NCBI GenBank assembly: GCA_018398585.1
Contig: JAGTTD010000009.1
Span: forward strand, 15,319,193-15,383,192
Direction of reading: 5' to 3'
Origin: Simmondsia chinensis
Taxonomy: Eukaryota > Streptophyta > Magnoliopsida > Caryophyllales > Simmondsiaceae
DNA: 64,000 nucleotides
Made by a program: the position numbers and the translations under genes
Part shown: positions 10,094-22,311 of the stretch, in pieces
How the letters are laid out: each line of letters begins with the position of its first letter
Numbering within the stretch: position 1 is the first letter of the stretch
The notes under the pieces: generated by a model
Databases searched by the model: none
What the model saw: only the letters and a program-made list of their open reading frames with translations
What the model was told of the DNA's origin: nothing

Positions 10094-10513
10094 GGGAAGT
10101 TTGTATATTTAAAGGGGGGAGTTTTAGATCATTGTTAAGGGATTTGGGAGATAAATGTTGTGTTTTCTTGTAAAATAATTGTTATTTTTCAAAACTACAT
10201 TCGGTAGAGTAACCTTTTGGCAGGGAATTTCATGTAACTGGACGAAGATAAAGTGTTCTATCAGTTAATTCTTTCTCGACACTATTTTTCCAACAAGTCT
10301 AGATAAGCTGATGAGAGTCGTTTTGTTCAGTAGTGGGTCATTTGTTACGAGTTAATGATACTTCGGGAGGATCAGTGTCCTATAAAGACCCGACATGGAA
10401 ACTCGACTTATTATGATTCCCAGTGACATGATCAAACTCACCATAAGCTATATCTAAAACATAATCCGGAAATGTTTTTGAAAAAAAATAATAGTTAATA
10501 TAAAGGGTTATTT
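10094..10513. other. noncoding stretch
   Basis: No gene recognised. A third partial copy of GAAGTTTGTATATTT lies at 10096-10110, next to the SINE target duplication. Confidence 0.5.
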
Positions 10514-10578
10514 ACATTAATGGTCTATATTTTTTTCATTTTGTCAACTTAGTTTTTGTATTTTTATTTGTGTTAATT

Positions 10579-10796
10579 TAGTCCCTCTATAATTTATATT
10601 GTATCAATCAAATCATTTGGTCAAATTCAAGTTATAACCGTAATTTTTAACGGCATAGTCATGTTTGATATAAGTAACCTGGGATAAATCCACCAATTAA
10701 CTCAATTTAACTGCACTTGTAGCAGGAGCATTAAAAACGTAGTATAAATTTTACTTTAAAAATTAAATTGACACAATATGAATTGTAGAGGGACCA
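10579..10796. mobile_element. MITE-like inverted-repeat element
   Basis: A 30-bp arm at 10579-10608 (TAGTCCCTCTATAATTTATA...) matches the reverse complement of 10767-10796 at about 25 of 30 positions. The element may extend some tens of bases beyond each arm. There is no coding capacity. The GTCCCTCTA end is common in plant MITEs; the superfamily is not assigned. Confidence 0.5.
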
Positions 10797-10913
10797 TTTC
10801 TAAGTCCCCTTAAACCTTTCTCCATGTGAGGTAACATTAATTACATCTCAAGTCTAAAACACTACCTCATAGGGAGTATTAGTTAAGCTAATTGACTCTT
10901 CTATTATAATCTA

Positions 10914-12517
10914 CTAGGTTTCTTCCCGTGCGATAAGCGGGTGATATTTATTTTGTACTATGCATTTGTGAAATTTGTATCAACCGACCTAAATTAAGTT
11001 TATGTTGAAGAAACTAATGTTCAATTATTCGCATTCTAATAAATTATGGAACACCTTATTCAAAAAATTACAAAATCATTGGCTAATAAGTTTGATGTCC
11101 TGTCTCCCTTCATAGTCCTATCTTGATAATTTGGTTTGCTCCCCTACAGCAAAAGTATGTTATGATTAGTAGTTGTGGGTCCCTTTTTTGAATAGTAAAA
11201 AAATGTTTCTTACTTACGTTATATTTGATGGGTTGTGATTGTATTATTTGTTATCGGTCCTTCTTGTGGAATTATTGTACTTGTTCTCAATCGATTCATC
11301 ATAAAATGACATTCTTCCTTCCAATGGACTTTTGTGATGAACGTCACAGTTAGGTATCCTTTCTTGTTGCAACTTGTTGGGGGTCCGATGATCATGAATA
11401 TCTGACTCCGTCCTGCCAACTTGTCTGTGTAGCGGAGTTATAAAAATATAAGGCCTAAACCCTAAATTGTCATTAAAAAGGAGAGATGAGAGATGAGAGA
11501 GTGCTCTCTTAATTTTATAATAAAAATTCTAAGAAAAATATGACATATGAGAAAACGGCAAACCCTAGAGGCACAAACGTTGGAGATGTTCGCATAAGGA
11601 TCAAGCAATAGCATGGCTTGGCATGTAAACATCTCTGGCAAATCTGACTTAAAATGTTACCTTTTCTGTGAATTCAATTTCCCAATTTTGGCCCATACTC
11701 TGAAATCAATTTTATGGTGCTTCTGCCACATTATGTTTTGATTTTACACTGTTCGAAAGACCCATAAAAGAGATACCCGATAGATTGCAATATTATGTTC
11801 TGATTTCACACTCTCAATTTCATCTTGGAGTGTCACCTATTTTAAATGAAATTTTATGAGCATTTATAATTTCAGTTATAATAGGTTAGAATTGACGTGG
11901 AAGGCTTTCAATTTTCCTTACATTTCTTCTTTTGCAATAGTGGAGATTTCCAAAAAAAAGTCTTAATTGCTGCCAATAAAAGTCACAAAAATGAACATAA
12001 ATTAACAAAACTACATAATATATGTATTGCTAATCATATAGGGATGATTTTACCCATTCTTTTAATAAATCATCGTATTTTATTTAACTAAAATCAAAAA
12101 TTTTAAAAAAATAATTTATAAAATAAAGTAATATATGAATATAAAAGAAGTTATATTATACTCAAGCCAAATATAAAGAAAAATTTATACGTTAAAGATT
12201 ACTCCTTTTAAAGTTGCACAATCAAATAAGGTGAAAGGAAAAATTTTTTATGGGGTAATGATTACCCCGTTAATCATCACCATTAAAGATTATCCCATTG
12301 TTTTAACGCAAAATCAAACATGCCCTAATCTACTATGACATTTACATCAAGATTTATTTTTAAAATGCTGTTATATGCAAAAAAGAATGAAATTATAAAA
12401 AACTTGTGAACATGTCATACAAATTTATTACTATTATATTATTCAAGATGATTTCATATACAACTATAAATTATGACTTAAAAATATAAATGTAATCCAT
12501 GCATCGCATGGGAAACT
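10914..12517. mobile_element. Helitron-like termini around a noncoding AT-rich stretch
   Basis: On the minus strand, a near-hairpin (CCCGCTTATCGCACGGG) is followed by CTAG then T, with CTAG at 10914-10917. Hairpin plus CTAG|T is the usual plant Helitron 3' end. On plus, CCATGCATCGCATGG at 12497-12511 is a perfect hairpin followed by a degraded end. The two face each other, so the stretch may be two elements. The interior has no gene; 11219-11419 and 11897-12091 are chance open frames. Confidence 0.35.
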
Positions 12518-12520
12518 GCT

Positions 12521-12521
<1 letters not shown>

Positions 12522-12563
<42 letters not shown>
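12522..12563. repeat. (AT)n(AC)n microsatellite
   Basis: About 15 AT units followed by about 6 AC units, next to the degraded Helitron-like end. Confidence 0.95.
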
Positions 12564-12643
12564 TTGAGGAAGTTAATTGTTTTAAAATATACACGAACTT
12601 CAAGACAATTTTTTTGAGAAAATATGTATACATATATTAAAAA

Positions 12644-13039
12644 TGTTGTAAATATTAGATATTTTTGGGTATAATTTTTATGTTCGAGTTTATATATTAT
12701 TAAATATTATAAAACATTAAAAATATGTAAAATATCTATTTACGTAATTGTATATATACATATATAAATAGGTATTGGGGACACATGTCATCTTAAAAGA
12801 TGACCTATCAAAACCCCCTGTGTTATATATATACATGTACATACACTTCCTAAAAACACACAAGAAAGGAAAAACAAAATTGAAAGAAGGAAATGAAGGG
12901 GAGAGCCGAGAGGAAAATTGAGAGAAAAAAGGAATACAAATAATATTTCCCTAGTTCTGATACTTTTCTTTAAGCATATTTGGGATTTTTTTTTTTATTC
13001 TCTTCCTTTTGAGTATAATTTATCCCTAGTTTTGCAACA
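12644..13039 (+). repeat. COP3 5' LTR
   Basis: 396 bp, TGTTGTAAATATT...TTGCAACA, matching 17974-18374. A TATATATA run near 12823 and CACACAAGAAAGG near 12857 are shared with the 3' copy. Confidence 0.88.
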
Positions 13040-13041
13040 CG

Positions 13042-13057
13042 TTATCAGAACGAGTCT
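13042..13057 (+). promoter_or_regulatory. COP3 primer binding site
   Basis: TTATCAGAACGAGTCT, starting 2 bases after the LTR end. It is a variant of the Met-tRNA site TGGTATCAGAGC typical of this copia type. Confidence 0.6.
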
Positions 13058-13124
13058 CTAGCCAAGCTAAGGATTATCATAAACTTGAGGTAAAGTTTTT
13101 ATTTTCTAACCTTTGTGATTTTCA

Positions 13125-13990
13125 ATGGCTAATTTAACTAAGCTTGAGTTTATTACTCTTGATATAAGTGACAAGAATTATTTGCCCTGGACCCTTGATA
13201 CTGAGATTCACCTTGATGCTATGAATCTCGGAGATACAATTAAAAAGGGTAATAGCGTATCCCTGCCGGATCGCGCAAAAGTAATGAAATTTCTAGGCAT
13301 CATATCCATGAAGGATTGAAAGCTGAGTATCTTACTGTAAAGGACCCGCTTGTCCTTTGGTTTACTTTAAAAGAGAGGTTTGATCTCCAAAAATATGTGA
13401 TCCTCCCTAAAGCTCGCTATGAATAGATTTACATGCGATTGCAGGATTTTAAAAGTATAAGCGAGTATAACTCTGCAGTGTTTAGTATTACCTCTCAATT
13501 GCAATTATGCGGTGAAACTATTACTGAGGAGGATATATTGGAAAAAAATATTTTCGACTTTTCATGTCTTGAACATGCACCTGCAGCAACAATATCGAGA
13601 AATTTTTTTTAAAAAATACTCAAAGTAATTCAATGTCTTCTTGTTGCTGAACAAAACAATAAATTGTTAATTAAAAATCATCAGTCACGATTAATTGGGT
13701 TAGGGCCATTCCTTGAACTGAACGCTGCGTCCCATAAAAATGATACGTATAACTGTGACCGTGGTCATGGTCGCGGATGTGGCCGTAGTTTTGGACGTGG
13801 TTATGGTCGTGGACGAGATAACCAAAATGGACCAAAACTTAAGAGGTCAGGCAACAATGAAGAGAAAAATAAAGGGGAGAAAACCTATAAGCAAAATTCA
13901 TCATAAGACGCTGAAACGAGTTGTTACCGCTGTGGTACAAAAGGTCATTGGTCGTGTACCTGTCTTATGCCTGACCATCTGGTGAATCTA
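13125..13990 (+). pseudogene. COP3 gag with intact zinc knuckle
   Basis: Starts MANLTKLEFITLDISDKNY, the characteristic start of a widespread plant copia gag type with SGKNY-like and HLDAMNLGDTIK motifs. A frameshift ends the first frame near 13319. The later part (LLIKNHQSRLIG, then a Gly/Arg-rich CDRGHGRGCGRSFGRGYGRG) is in another frame, with TAA at 13904. In that same frame a CX2CX4HX4C zinc knuckle (CYRCGTKGHWSCTC) is intact at 13922-13963. The knuckle and RG-rich segment would bind element RNA. Confidence 0.85.
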
Positions 13991-14329
13991 TATTAAGCAT
14001 TATTGGAAGGGAAAGAAAAGCTCCCAGAAATAAATTTCGCTGAAGATCATTCTCTACTTGATTTGGCACATCATGATATTTTTGATTTTTTTGAGGATGC
14101 TAGTGGGAGAATTGATCATCTAATAGGCGATGAAAATGTTATATTGGACTAAAGTTTTTATGTTTTCAGTTATGTCTTTTGTACTAAAGTTTGCCTTACT
14201 TTTGTTGTAATAATATAATTTGGTGTGTGTTAATACAATATTATGTTTTTATACTTTATCAATAAAATCCAAAAATATTATTATATTCAAGTCATTTTGA
14301 AATTTTAAAATAGAATCCCACTAATACAT

Positions 14330-14780
14330 ATGTATTTTATATTTGAAAAAAATGAATTTGATCAAATATGGAGATTTATGTCAACAGACAGTGCAACGAC
14401 ACACACTATCCTTAAAAGCAAAATATATTTTTCTCAGCTACGATTAGCTGAAACAAATGTTATAACAATATCAGGTGTTTCAAATTTGGTTGAAGGCTCT
14501 GAAAGAGCACATGTTATGTTCCCTAAAGGAATAAAACTAAACATAAGCGATTCACTGTTTTTTAGCAGATTACAGAGAAACTTAATAAGTTTTTGAGATA
14601 TTCATCGCAATGGTTATCACATTGAAACTATAAATGAGGGTGATGAAGAATATCCTTATATTACCTCGCTTACCTCAGGAAGAAAGAAAATAGTGAAAAA
14701 ATTGCCAGCACTTTCTTCTTGGTTATATTATAGTCATATTAACCCGATTGGCATGACCGTTTGGGCCATCTAGGTGTAAC
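14330..14780 (+). pseudogene. COP3 protease and pre-integrase remains
   Basis: The protease begins FMSTDSATTHTILK, with the catalytic D in D-S-A-T, then VMFPKGIKLNISDSLFFSRLQRNL near 14515. TGA near 14595 and shifts after 14700 destroy the HxxLGH pre-integrase part: the text around 14760-14880 is still alignable but broken. Between gag and protease (about 14000-14330) lies an acidic linker and an AT-rich insert with no domain. Confidence 0.7.
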
Positions 14781-14879
14781 AATGATGAGAAAAATTATCG
14801 AAAGTTCTCATAGGCATTCATTAAAGAACCAGAAGATTTTTTCACCTGGCGAGATTTCATGTACTGCCCGTGCTTAACG

Positions 14880-15844
14880 AAAAATGATTACAAGGCCATC
14901 TCAACTTAAATTGGGATTGAATCTTCTGTATTTTTGGAAAGAATACAAGAAGATATATGTGGGCTTATTGCTCCATAATGTAGACCATTTCTATATTTTA
15001 TGGTATTAATAGGCGCCTCAACCCGTTGGTCACATGTTTGCCTATTATCTACTCATAATGTGGCATTTGCGAGACTCCTTGCACAAATAATCTGATTACG
15101 GGCTCAATTTCTAGATTACGCGATCCAGAAGATCCGTCTTGATAATGCAATAGAATTTACATCCCAAGCCTTTTATAACTATTGTATGTCAATTGGGATT
15201 ACAGTTGAGCACCCTGTGGCTCACCTGCATGCGCAAAATGGTCTTATAGAATCTCTGATTAGATGTCTGCAGCTAATTGCTAGACCATTACTCATGAAAA
15301 CAAAGCTGCCTAGTTCTGTATGGGGACATACTATATTGCATGTTGCAGCACTTATTCGTGCTAGGCTAGCTGCTTATCATAAATACTCCCCATTGCAACT
15401 TGTTTCTAGTCAAGAACCAAATATATCCTATTTACAAATTTTGGTTGCGCAATATATGTTCCAATTGCTCAACCCCAAAGGAGACTGGGAATTTATATTG
15501 GGTTTGAATCCCCATCAATTATAAAATATCTTGAACAATTGACTAGAGATATTTTTACTGTACGATTTGCAGATTGTAAATTTGATGAAACAATGTTCCC
15601 AAAATTGGGGAGAGAAAAACTAGAGCTAAGAAAGTGTCAAATTGTGTGGAATGCATCATCCACATCACATTTTCATCCACGTACGAATCAATGTGAAATG
15701 GAAGTCCAGAAGATTATTCATTTACAAAATATTGTGAACCAATTACCAGATGCATTTGTTGATATGAAAAGAGTGACCAAGTCACATATCCTAGCTATGA
15801 ATGCCCCCCGTTCGAATTTATATTTCAAACGAATAGTCTTCTAA
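14880..15844 (+). pseudogene. COP3 integrase
   Basis: Decayed integrase core. The second acidic site lies in IRLDNAIEFTSQAF with D-N codons at 15141-15146. The third, E, is at 15249-15251 in HAQNGLIESLIRC. The C-terminal part FADCKFDETMFPKLG...WNASSTSHFHPRTNQCE at 15560-15700 is copia-typical. The frame changes between about 15524 and 15539. Confidence 0.8.
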
Positions 15845-16194
15845 GACATTGGCAAGTATGTCTACTGCATGCCAGAAGCGTGGTATACCTGTTGGTTCTA
15901 AAGTTAAGAACCCAAGAAAGAAAAGAGAGCAATATAAACAAGTTGGTTCCTTTATTAAAACTCTTGAAGAGAAAACCCCTAAAGTGGTACAAATATAAAT
16001 CCAAGAAAAAAAAACTGAGGGCAAAATGGCTCCTAGAGTGTATCAAATACCTAAAAATTGTGAAAATGATAAAAATGTCAAGAATGAAGAAATTTGGATA
16101 AACTATGCTATTACTCGCATATGATGGAATCGAAATAAAACTATTATTGATCAAGTGTTCGCCTATAATATGGCTACTGATTTAACCACAGAAG

Positions 16195-17110
16195 GTGAAG
16201 ATCTTGAACCTAAATCTGTTCAAGAATGCCAAAATGGAAAGAAGCAATATAGGCGGAGTTAAACTCATTTCGAAACGTACAGTTTTTGGATTTGTAGTCC
16301 AATCGCTTGAAAATACGAAACCCGTAGGCTACAAGTGGGTTTTTGTGCAAAAAAGAAATGATAAGAATGAAGTCGTAAGATATAAAGCACGACTTGTAGC
16401 TCAAGGCTTGTCACAAAGGCCAAGAATTGACTATGAAAAGACATATTCACCTGTAATGGACACAATTACATTTAGATTTTTAATAAGCTCGGCAGTCTCT
16501 AAAGGACTCCACATGCGTCTTATGGACGTGGTAATGGCTTGTCTGTATGGATCACTTGATAACGATATTTAAATGAAAGTTCCTAAAAGGCTAAAAATGC
16601 CAGAAGCATATAATTCAAAACCTCGAGAGTTGTGCTCAATCAAATTACAACGATTATTATATGGATTGAAACAATCAGGGCGAATGTAGTACAATCGTCT
16701 TAGTACATACCTTCTGAAAGAGGGATATGTTAATAATCCTGTGAGCCCATGTGTTTTTAGTAAGAAATCAAATTTTGGATTTGCTATAATCACAGTCTAT
16801 ATTGATGATTTAAACATCGTAGGAATGCCTGAAGCGATTAAACAAGTTGTTGCATATCTAAATAAAGAGTTTGAGATGAAAGATCTTGGAAAGACAAAAT
16901 ATTGTCTTGGCCTACAGAGCACTTATCTGATGGAATTTTAGTCCATCAATCTGCTTATACAGAAAAAGTGCTTAAACATTTTTATATGGACAAGGCACAT
17001 CTGTTGAGCACCTCGACGGTCGTCTGGTCCCTTGATGTAAATAAGGACCCTTTTCGACCTCGAGGGGATGATGAAGAAATTCTTGGCCCTGAAATGCCAT
17101 ATTTAAGTGC
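16195..17110 (+). pseudogene. COP3 reverse transcriptase, YIDD site kept
   Basis: RVT_2 domain: KPVGYKWVFVQKRNDKNEV and RYKARLVAQGLSQRPRIDY near 16318-16430, MDVVMACLYGSLD near 16520, LQRLLYGLKQSGRM near 16647, then the polymerase motif Y-I-D-D at 16798-16809 with LNIVG. TAA at 16570 and TAG near 16688 stop it, and a frameshift falls near 16910. Unlike COP2, the catalytic aspartates survive. Confidence 0.88.
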
Positions 17111-17800
17111 AATAGGTGCACTGATGTATCTTGCTAACTATACGAGGCCAGATATAGCCTTTTTGGTTAATTTATTAGCAAGATATAGCTCAACGCCTAC
17201 TTGAAGGCATTGGAACAAAATTAAACATAACTTTCGATATCTCCGTGGTACATCTGATATGAGATTATACTATCAGAGACAATCAAATTCGAGATTGGTT
17301 AGATATGCAGATGCAGGATATTTGTCTGATCCACATGAAGGTCATTCATAAGTAGGATACTTATTTACCTGTGGTGACACTGCTATATCTTGGCGATCTA
17401 CCAAACAAACAATAGCAACAACTTCTTCAAATCATGCCGAAATACTTGCACTTCGTGAAGCAAGTAGGGAATGTTTATGATTGAGATCTCTTATTCAATA
17501 CGTTCAAGAGGAATGCGGTCTTCCAAAGATCAGGGGGAGTCCAATGATACTGTATGAAGATAATGCTGCATGTATTGCTCAGATCAAAGGCGGATATATT
17601 AAAGGCGACAGAACTAAACATATTTCACCAAAGTTCATCTTTACACACAAACTTTAAGAGATGGGTGAAATAAATGTTCAACAACTTTGCTCAAGTGAGA
17701 ACCTGGCAGATTTGTTCACGAAAGCATTACCAATAGCAACATTTGAGAAACTAATTCATAAGATTGGTATGTGTCGACTCAGGAATGCCCTTCACTAATA
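17111..17800 (+). pseudogene. COP3 RNase H
   Basis: YLANYTRPDIAFLVNLLARYS near 17130, RYADAGYLSDPHEGHS near 17300, SWRSTKQTIATTSSNHAEILAL near 17388, EDNAACIAQIKGGYIKGDRTKHI near 17556, and ENLADLFTKALP near 17700. Several stops interrupt it. In plus-strand order it directly precedes an inner purine tract. Confidence 0.87.
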
Positions 17801-17808
17801 TGTTCACA

Positions 17809-17817
17809 TGAGGGGGA
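17809..17817 (+). promoter_or_regulatory. COP3 internal purine tract
   Basis: A GAGGGGGAG run about 157 bases before the LTR, followed by the TTTTTCCACAGGGTTTTTCT segment often seen in this copia type. The LTR-adjacent tract is AAAGGGATAG at 17964-17973 and looks mutated. Confidence 0.5.
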
Positions 17818-17973
17818 GTTAAATACGAGTTGTGTTCTTTTTCCCTTCGCTATGGTTTTTTTCCACAGGGTTTTTCTGTCAAGGTTTTTAACGAGGCATG
17901 CGTATTTAACTTGGACCCTATACACTTTTAAGAGTTTATGTCCCGTTATAATGGAAAATATCCAAAGGGATAG

Positions 17974-18374
17974 TGTTGTAAATATTGGATATTTTTAGGG
18001 TACAACTTTTATGTTCGAGTTTTGATATTATTAAATATCATAGGAAATTAGAAATTATGTAAAATACCTTTACATATTTGTACATATACATATATAAATG
18101 GGTATTGGGCACATGTGTCATCTTAAATGATGACCAATCAAAACTCCCCCATGCTATATATATACATGTACAAACACTTCCTGAAAACACACGAAAAGGG
18201 AAAAACAAAATTGAAAGAAGGAAATGAAGGAGAGAGAGCCAAGAGGAAAATTGAGAGAAAAAAAGGAATACAAATAATGTTTCCTTGGTTCTGATAATTT
18301 TCTTCAAGTATATTTGGGTTTATTTTTTTTTATTCTCTTCCTTTTGAATATAATTTGTCCCTAGTTTTACTATA
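17974..18374 (+). repeat. COP3 3' LTR
   Basis: 401 bp starting TGTTGTAAATATTGG. It matches 12644-13039 at about 88% by eye and ends in a mutated ACTATA where the 5' copy has GCAACA. Confidence 0.87.
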
Positions 18375-19236
18375 AAAAAAAGATTTATATGGAAATATAT
18401 AGATATATGTCTCGTAAATTTTAATCAAATATTTGTGAAATAAGGGAAAACTAGTGTTATCCCGCGCAATGCACGGAGGGTGATTCCAATTTAAAAAAAA
18501 AAAATTAAATGTTACGTCCACTTGTCTCCAACTTTTAAGTACTAACTTCTTATTCTTCTTCAATTCTTAAGCTATTTTTTTAAAAAAACGTCACGCTAAA
18601 TTGGCCTAAAGTTTGTTAATTCAAAAAAATGCAAGTCTCCAACTTAAATGCAAGGGTGAACTTATTAATAAGGAAGTCACGGCTTATAATGCTTGGAATT
18701 GGAGATTGGAGGGTTTTGAGAGAAGTAGAGACTTTGCAATAATGTATAAGATAGAAGATAGATAGGTAGTTTTTGCAATAAAGTCTACCACAATTCTCTA
18801 TATATTTAGTTTTGCAAAAAAAATTAGAGATGGATAAATTGCCTACCTCAAATATGTAGAAGACCTTAAAAAGCATAATAATTAGGGGAAAACCAGAGCA
18901 TGATTTCTCTAGAATTGTTTAAGAGCAAAACTACAAAACAAAACAATTAAGAATATATTTATTTGTGCAATTGTTTGAAAGAGAATGAAGTTTTTGGTTA
19001 TGGAATTTGTTGAATTACAAAAGCGTGGGGACTTTCTTCATAAAGAAGAAGAAGACAGATTAAACCCTCAATGAAAAGCAAATATTCTTTAAACATGATC
19101 ATAGAAGGTTTTGAGTCAAGCAACCTTAGGAACATTTAGCATAACGTTTTGTTAAGAAGTGGTTTAAGTATAAAAAGAATGTGATTGACATGAATAAATA
19201 TATAAATTATACTACAAATATGAGTAAATAGAAATG

Positions 19237-20297
19237 GTTAGTGTAGGATAACATAGGCAGGAAAGTCATTGCAATTTTTAAAATTTTTTAGATTAGGGAA
19301 TTGGATGGTGCAAGGACAATTTTGTAGGTGATAATTTTTTATATAATTATTTTAGTGTTTATTTTTGGTTTTTTTTTTTCTCTTTAAATAATTTTAAATG
19401 ACCCATGGCATAGGAATTTTGTAAATGTCATCGAAATTTTGTAATAAATGTTTTCGTGATATCTAAAAATATGCTTTTATAGAATATGAAATAGATATGT
19501 AATTTTTGTGATTTAAACTAAAATAAATTATAAGTAATAGTGGGGCATTTGGGGGTTGTGGGTAGTTAGTGTAGGGAAACATAGGCAGGAAAGCCATTGC
19601 AGTTTTTTGAATTTTTTAGTTTAGGGAATTGGATGGTGCAAAAACAATTTTGCAGATGATAATTTTTTATGTAATTATTGTAGTGTTTATTTTTTGGTTT
19701 TTTTCTATTTAAATAATTTTAAATGACTAATGGCATAGGAATTTTGTAAATGTCATTGAAATTTTGTAATAAATGTTTTCGTGATATCTAAAAATGTGTT
19801 TTTATCGAATATGAAATAGATATATAATTTTTGTGATTTCAAATAAAATAAATTATAAATAATAGTGGGGCATTTGGGGGTTGTGAGTGGTTAGTGCAGG
19901 GAAACATAGGCGGAAAAGTCATTGTAGTTTTTTGAATTTTTTAGTTTAGGGAATTGGATGGTGCAAGGACAATTTTAATAACTCAATTTAAAATCATAAC
20001 TAATGTATTTTTTTTTTTCATTTGCTAGTTATTAGTGTAGGAAAAAAGTGCCGTAGATGATAATTTTTTTATTTTTTATTTATTTGCTAGTTTATTAGGG
20101 TAGAAAAAAAGTGTTGTAGATGATAAATTTTTTATGTAATTGTTGTAGTGTTTATTTTTTATTTTTTTTCTCTTTAAATAATTTTAAATGACCAATAGCA
20201 TAGAAATTTTGTAAATCTTATCAGAATTTTGTAATAAATGTTATATGTGTTATCTAAAAATATTTTTTAGCAAATATGAAATAGATATGTAATTTTT
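19237..20297. repeat. three-copy tandem array, period about 326 bp
   Basis: Units start GTTAGTGTAGGATAACATAG at 19237, the same with GGAAAC at 19565, and GTTAGTGCAGGGAAAC at 19890 (steps 328 and 325). Each carries GGGAATTGGATGGTGCAA and AATTTTGTAATAAATG. Unit 3 is lengthened by an insert and a partial internal duplication (GTAGATGATAAT repeated). Confidence 0.85.
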
Positions 20298-20540
20298 GTT
20301 GATACTATAGATAAGGAATTATATATAATAAAAATAAAATATAAATAATTTTGTAATTTAAAATAAAAATTAAAATATAGTTTTTTTGTGATGAGAGGGA
20401 TGAGAAAAGGAGGGATTTATTGATGCTATAGATAATGAATTGTATATAATATAAAATAAAAAGTAAATATTTTTGTGATTTAAAATTAAAATAAATATGT
20501 TTTTTTTTATGAGAGGGATGAGAGAAGGAAGGGATTTGAG
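20298..20540. repeat. two-copy tandem array, period about 121 bp
   Basis: TTGATACTATAGATAAGGAA at about 20299 and TTGATGCTATAGATAATGAA at about 20420, each ending GAGAGGGATGAGARAAGG. Confidence 0.8.
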
Positions 20541-20575
20541 GACTTAGAGTAAAAAGATAGAAGATAGATAAGAGA

Positions 20576-21064
20576 TTTTTAGATTATTTTATATAAGTGT
20601 TTCCATGTGTATTCTCAGCACAACAACTTAACTCTAATGAAATATATAATACATTAATGTGGGTTTTTCTAAAATAACATTTTTTTCATTAAAAATATTT
20701 TATAAAAGGTGAGTATCTAATTTGTTTTTTTTTTTAAATAATTATATAGAAAGGTGAGCTTTAATATTTTATTTAAAATGTTTATAAAAAAGGTGAGTTC
20801 TTTTAAATTTGAGTGTTTATTGGAAATTCTCTTCAATGGATAGGGAAAGATTTTGAAAAAAAAGTAAGTTGATAATCTATACAATATATTATTGCAAAGT
20901 CTCTCCTACTCTAATAGCCTCCAATATCTAAACCAAGTAATTTTAGAAGGCTGCTATTCAACTTCTTCTTGGAGTACTAAGAAGATATTTGGCTAAACTT
21001 ATTTTTTGGGGAAAAAAAAAGTTATTGTTTTGTAGGAAAAAGCTTTTAGAGAAAAAGTGATTAT

Positions 21065-21109
<45 letters not shown>

Positions 21110-21610
21110 TTCTTAAAAAACAATATTTCACCTTTAAATAGAAATAGAAGCAAACACTAAAAAATTTTTGAGAAAAATAATCATATTGAAAGCATCTTCT
21201 AATAATAAGAACATGTTTGACTAAACTTATTTTTTGAAAAAAAAAGTTTTGTTTTTGAAGGAAACAACTTTTTTCACAGTTTCAGGATGTTTGACCTAGA
21301 AAAAAAAGTGTGATTTTAAAAAAAAAAAAACTATTTTTCTTCTTTTAGCAGATGAAGAAAAATAGTACTTCTCCTTTAAATAAAAATAGAAGCAAAAATT
21401 TAATTTTTTTTTGATACACACCTCAATACCCCTTAGCTGCTAAGACTTCCCTCACGGTTACTGCTACCGCCATCTCCGCCTTCCCAGGCTTCTGCCAATG
21501 CACAAACTATCACCTTATCGCCAACCGCATGCCTTATTCCCATACCCGCCAAGCTCTTCTCTTCCATTACTGCCAGGACACATTACGCCATCCCTTCTGC
21601 CATGCTTCCG
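20576..21610. other. AT-rich noncoding stretch with a microsatellite
   Basis: No gene. An (AT)n run lies at 21068-21107. About 21420-21610 is less AT-rich (CCACTGCC-like text: CACGGTTACTGCTACCGCC) and abuts the broken end of the GYP1 LTR. Confidence 0.55.
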
Positions 21611-22282
21611 CACTTGGATGAGAAAGAATCAAAAGTTAGATGAGGGAAGAATGAGAAATCATTAGATGAGAAAATTTAAGAGTGATACTCTTGAATTCTT
21701 TGTATTTCATTCATTGGAAATTTTTGATGATGTTTACAAGTATTTTTCCCTTCTGATTTATAGAGCTCTAACAATTAAATCTAGAAGCTTCCTAAGCTAT
21801 TGGAAATATGAATTATTCAAGTAAAAATGGCGGAAAATAACAACAATTCAAATAATAGAGGGAAAAGGGGATTATTCAAATAGTTGGCGGGAAAAGCGGT
21901 TGGAGGAGCGTCCAACTTGGCCATTTCCAGATTATTCCAGATTCTTCTAAGCTGAGGTGCGTCTTGGAGCTTGCTAGAGCACTTGACCAAACGGTTGAAG
22001 CTGAAGGCCAACCCCTTGACACTAACGGGTGCTTGGGCCGGGCTATCGGGTGCCCAGGACCAGCCCTTGACAAGGCCAGATCGCGATCCGCCCGGCCCCA
22101 GACGCCGAACCTCTGTGATCTTGACATGCCTGCTGCGAACCCCCCTTGGAACCTGATGTGGACCCGGCGAACCAGCCCTTGTCTTGACCCAGCTTTCTTA
22201 ATGACCTCTGAAAACTACTTATTATTAGTTGTTTGTTGTCCTAGCTGATGCTTTGGACCATGTCATGGCTAGGATCATGACA
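21611..22282 (-). repeat. GYP1 3' LTR, truncated
   Basis: Matches 24550-25209; the part corresponding to 24408-24549 is gone. On plus it ends GGATCATGACA. An 11-bp ATTATTCCAGA duplication distinguishes it from the other LTR. Confidence 0.9.
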
Positions 22283-22311
22283 TTGCTGCCCTCTCGAATT
22301 AATCCTTGTCC

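Larger units (their letters stand above)
12639..18379 (+). mobile_element. Ty1/copia LTR retrotransposon COP3, full structure, inactive
   Basis: LTRs at 12644-13039 and 17974-18374 start TGTTGTAAATATT. The 5' LTR ends in CA; the 3' copy has decayed to TA. Flanks AAAAA (12639-12643 and 18375-18379) give a 5-bp duplication, although poly-A is weak evidence alone. Domain order is gag, protease, integrase, RT, RNase H. LTR divergence is about 12% by eye, the highest of the paired LTRs in the window. Coding parts jump between all three frames, a different decay style from COP2. Confidence 0.9.
18451..20575 (-). mobile_element. Helitron-like non-autonomous element with internal tandem repeats
   Basis: On minus, a hairpin (CCGTGCATTGCGCGG) at about 18461-18475 is followed by CTAG (18451-18454) then T, the usual Helitron 3' end. 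A possible 5' end TCTCTTATCTATC begins at 20575, after A. If right, the length is 2125 bp. There is no Rep or helicase. The interior is AT-rich with two tandem arrays, described separately. An inverted repeat (about 18690-18745 against 20885-20940) also surrounds most of it and suggests an alternative boundary. Confidence 0.4.
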
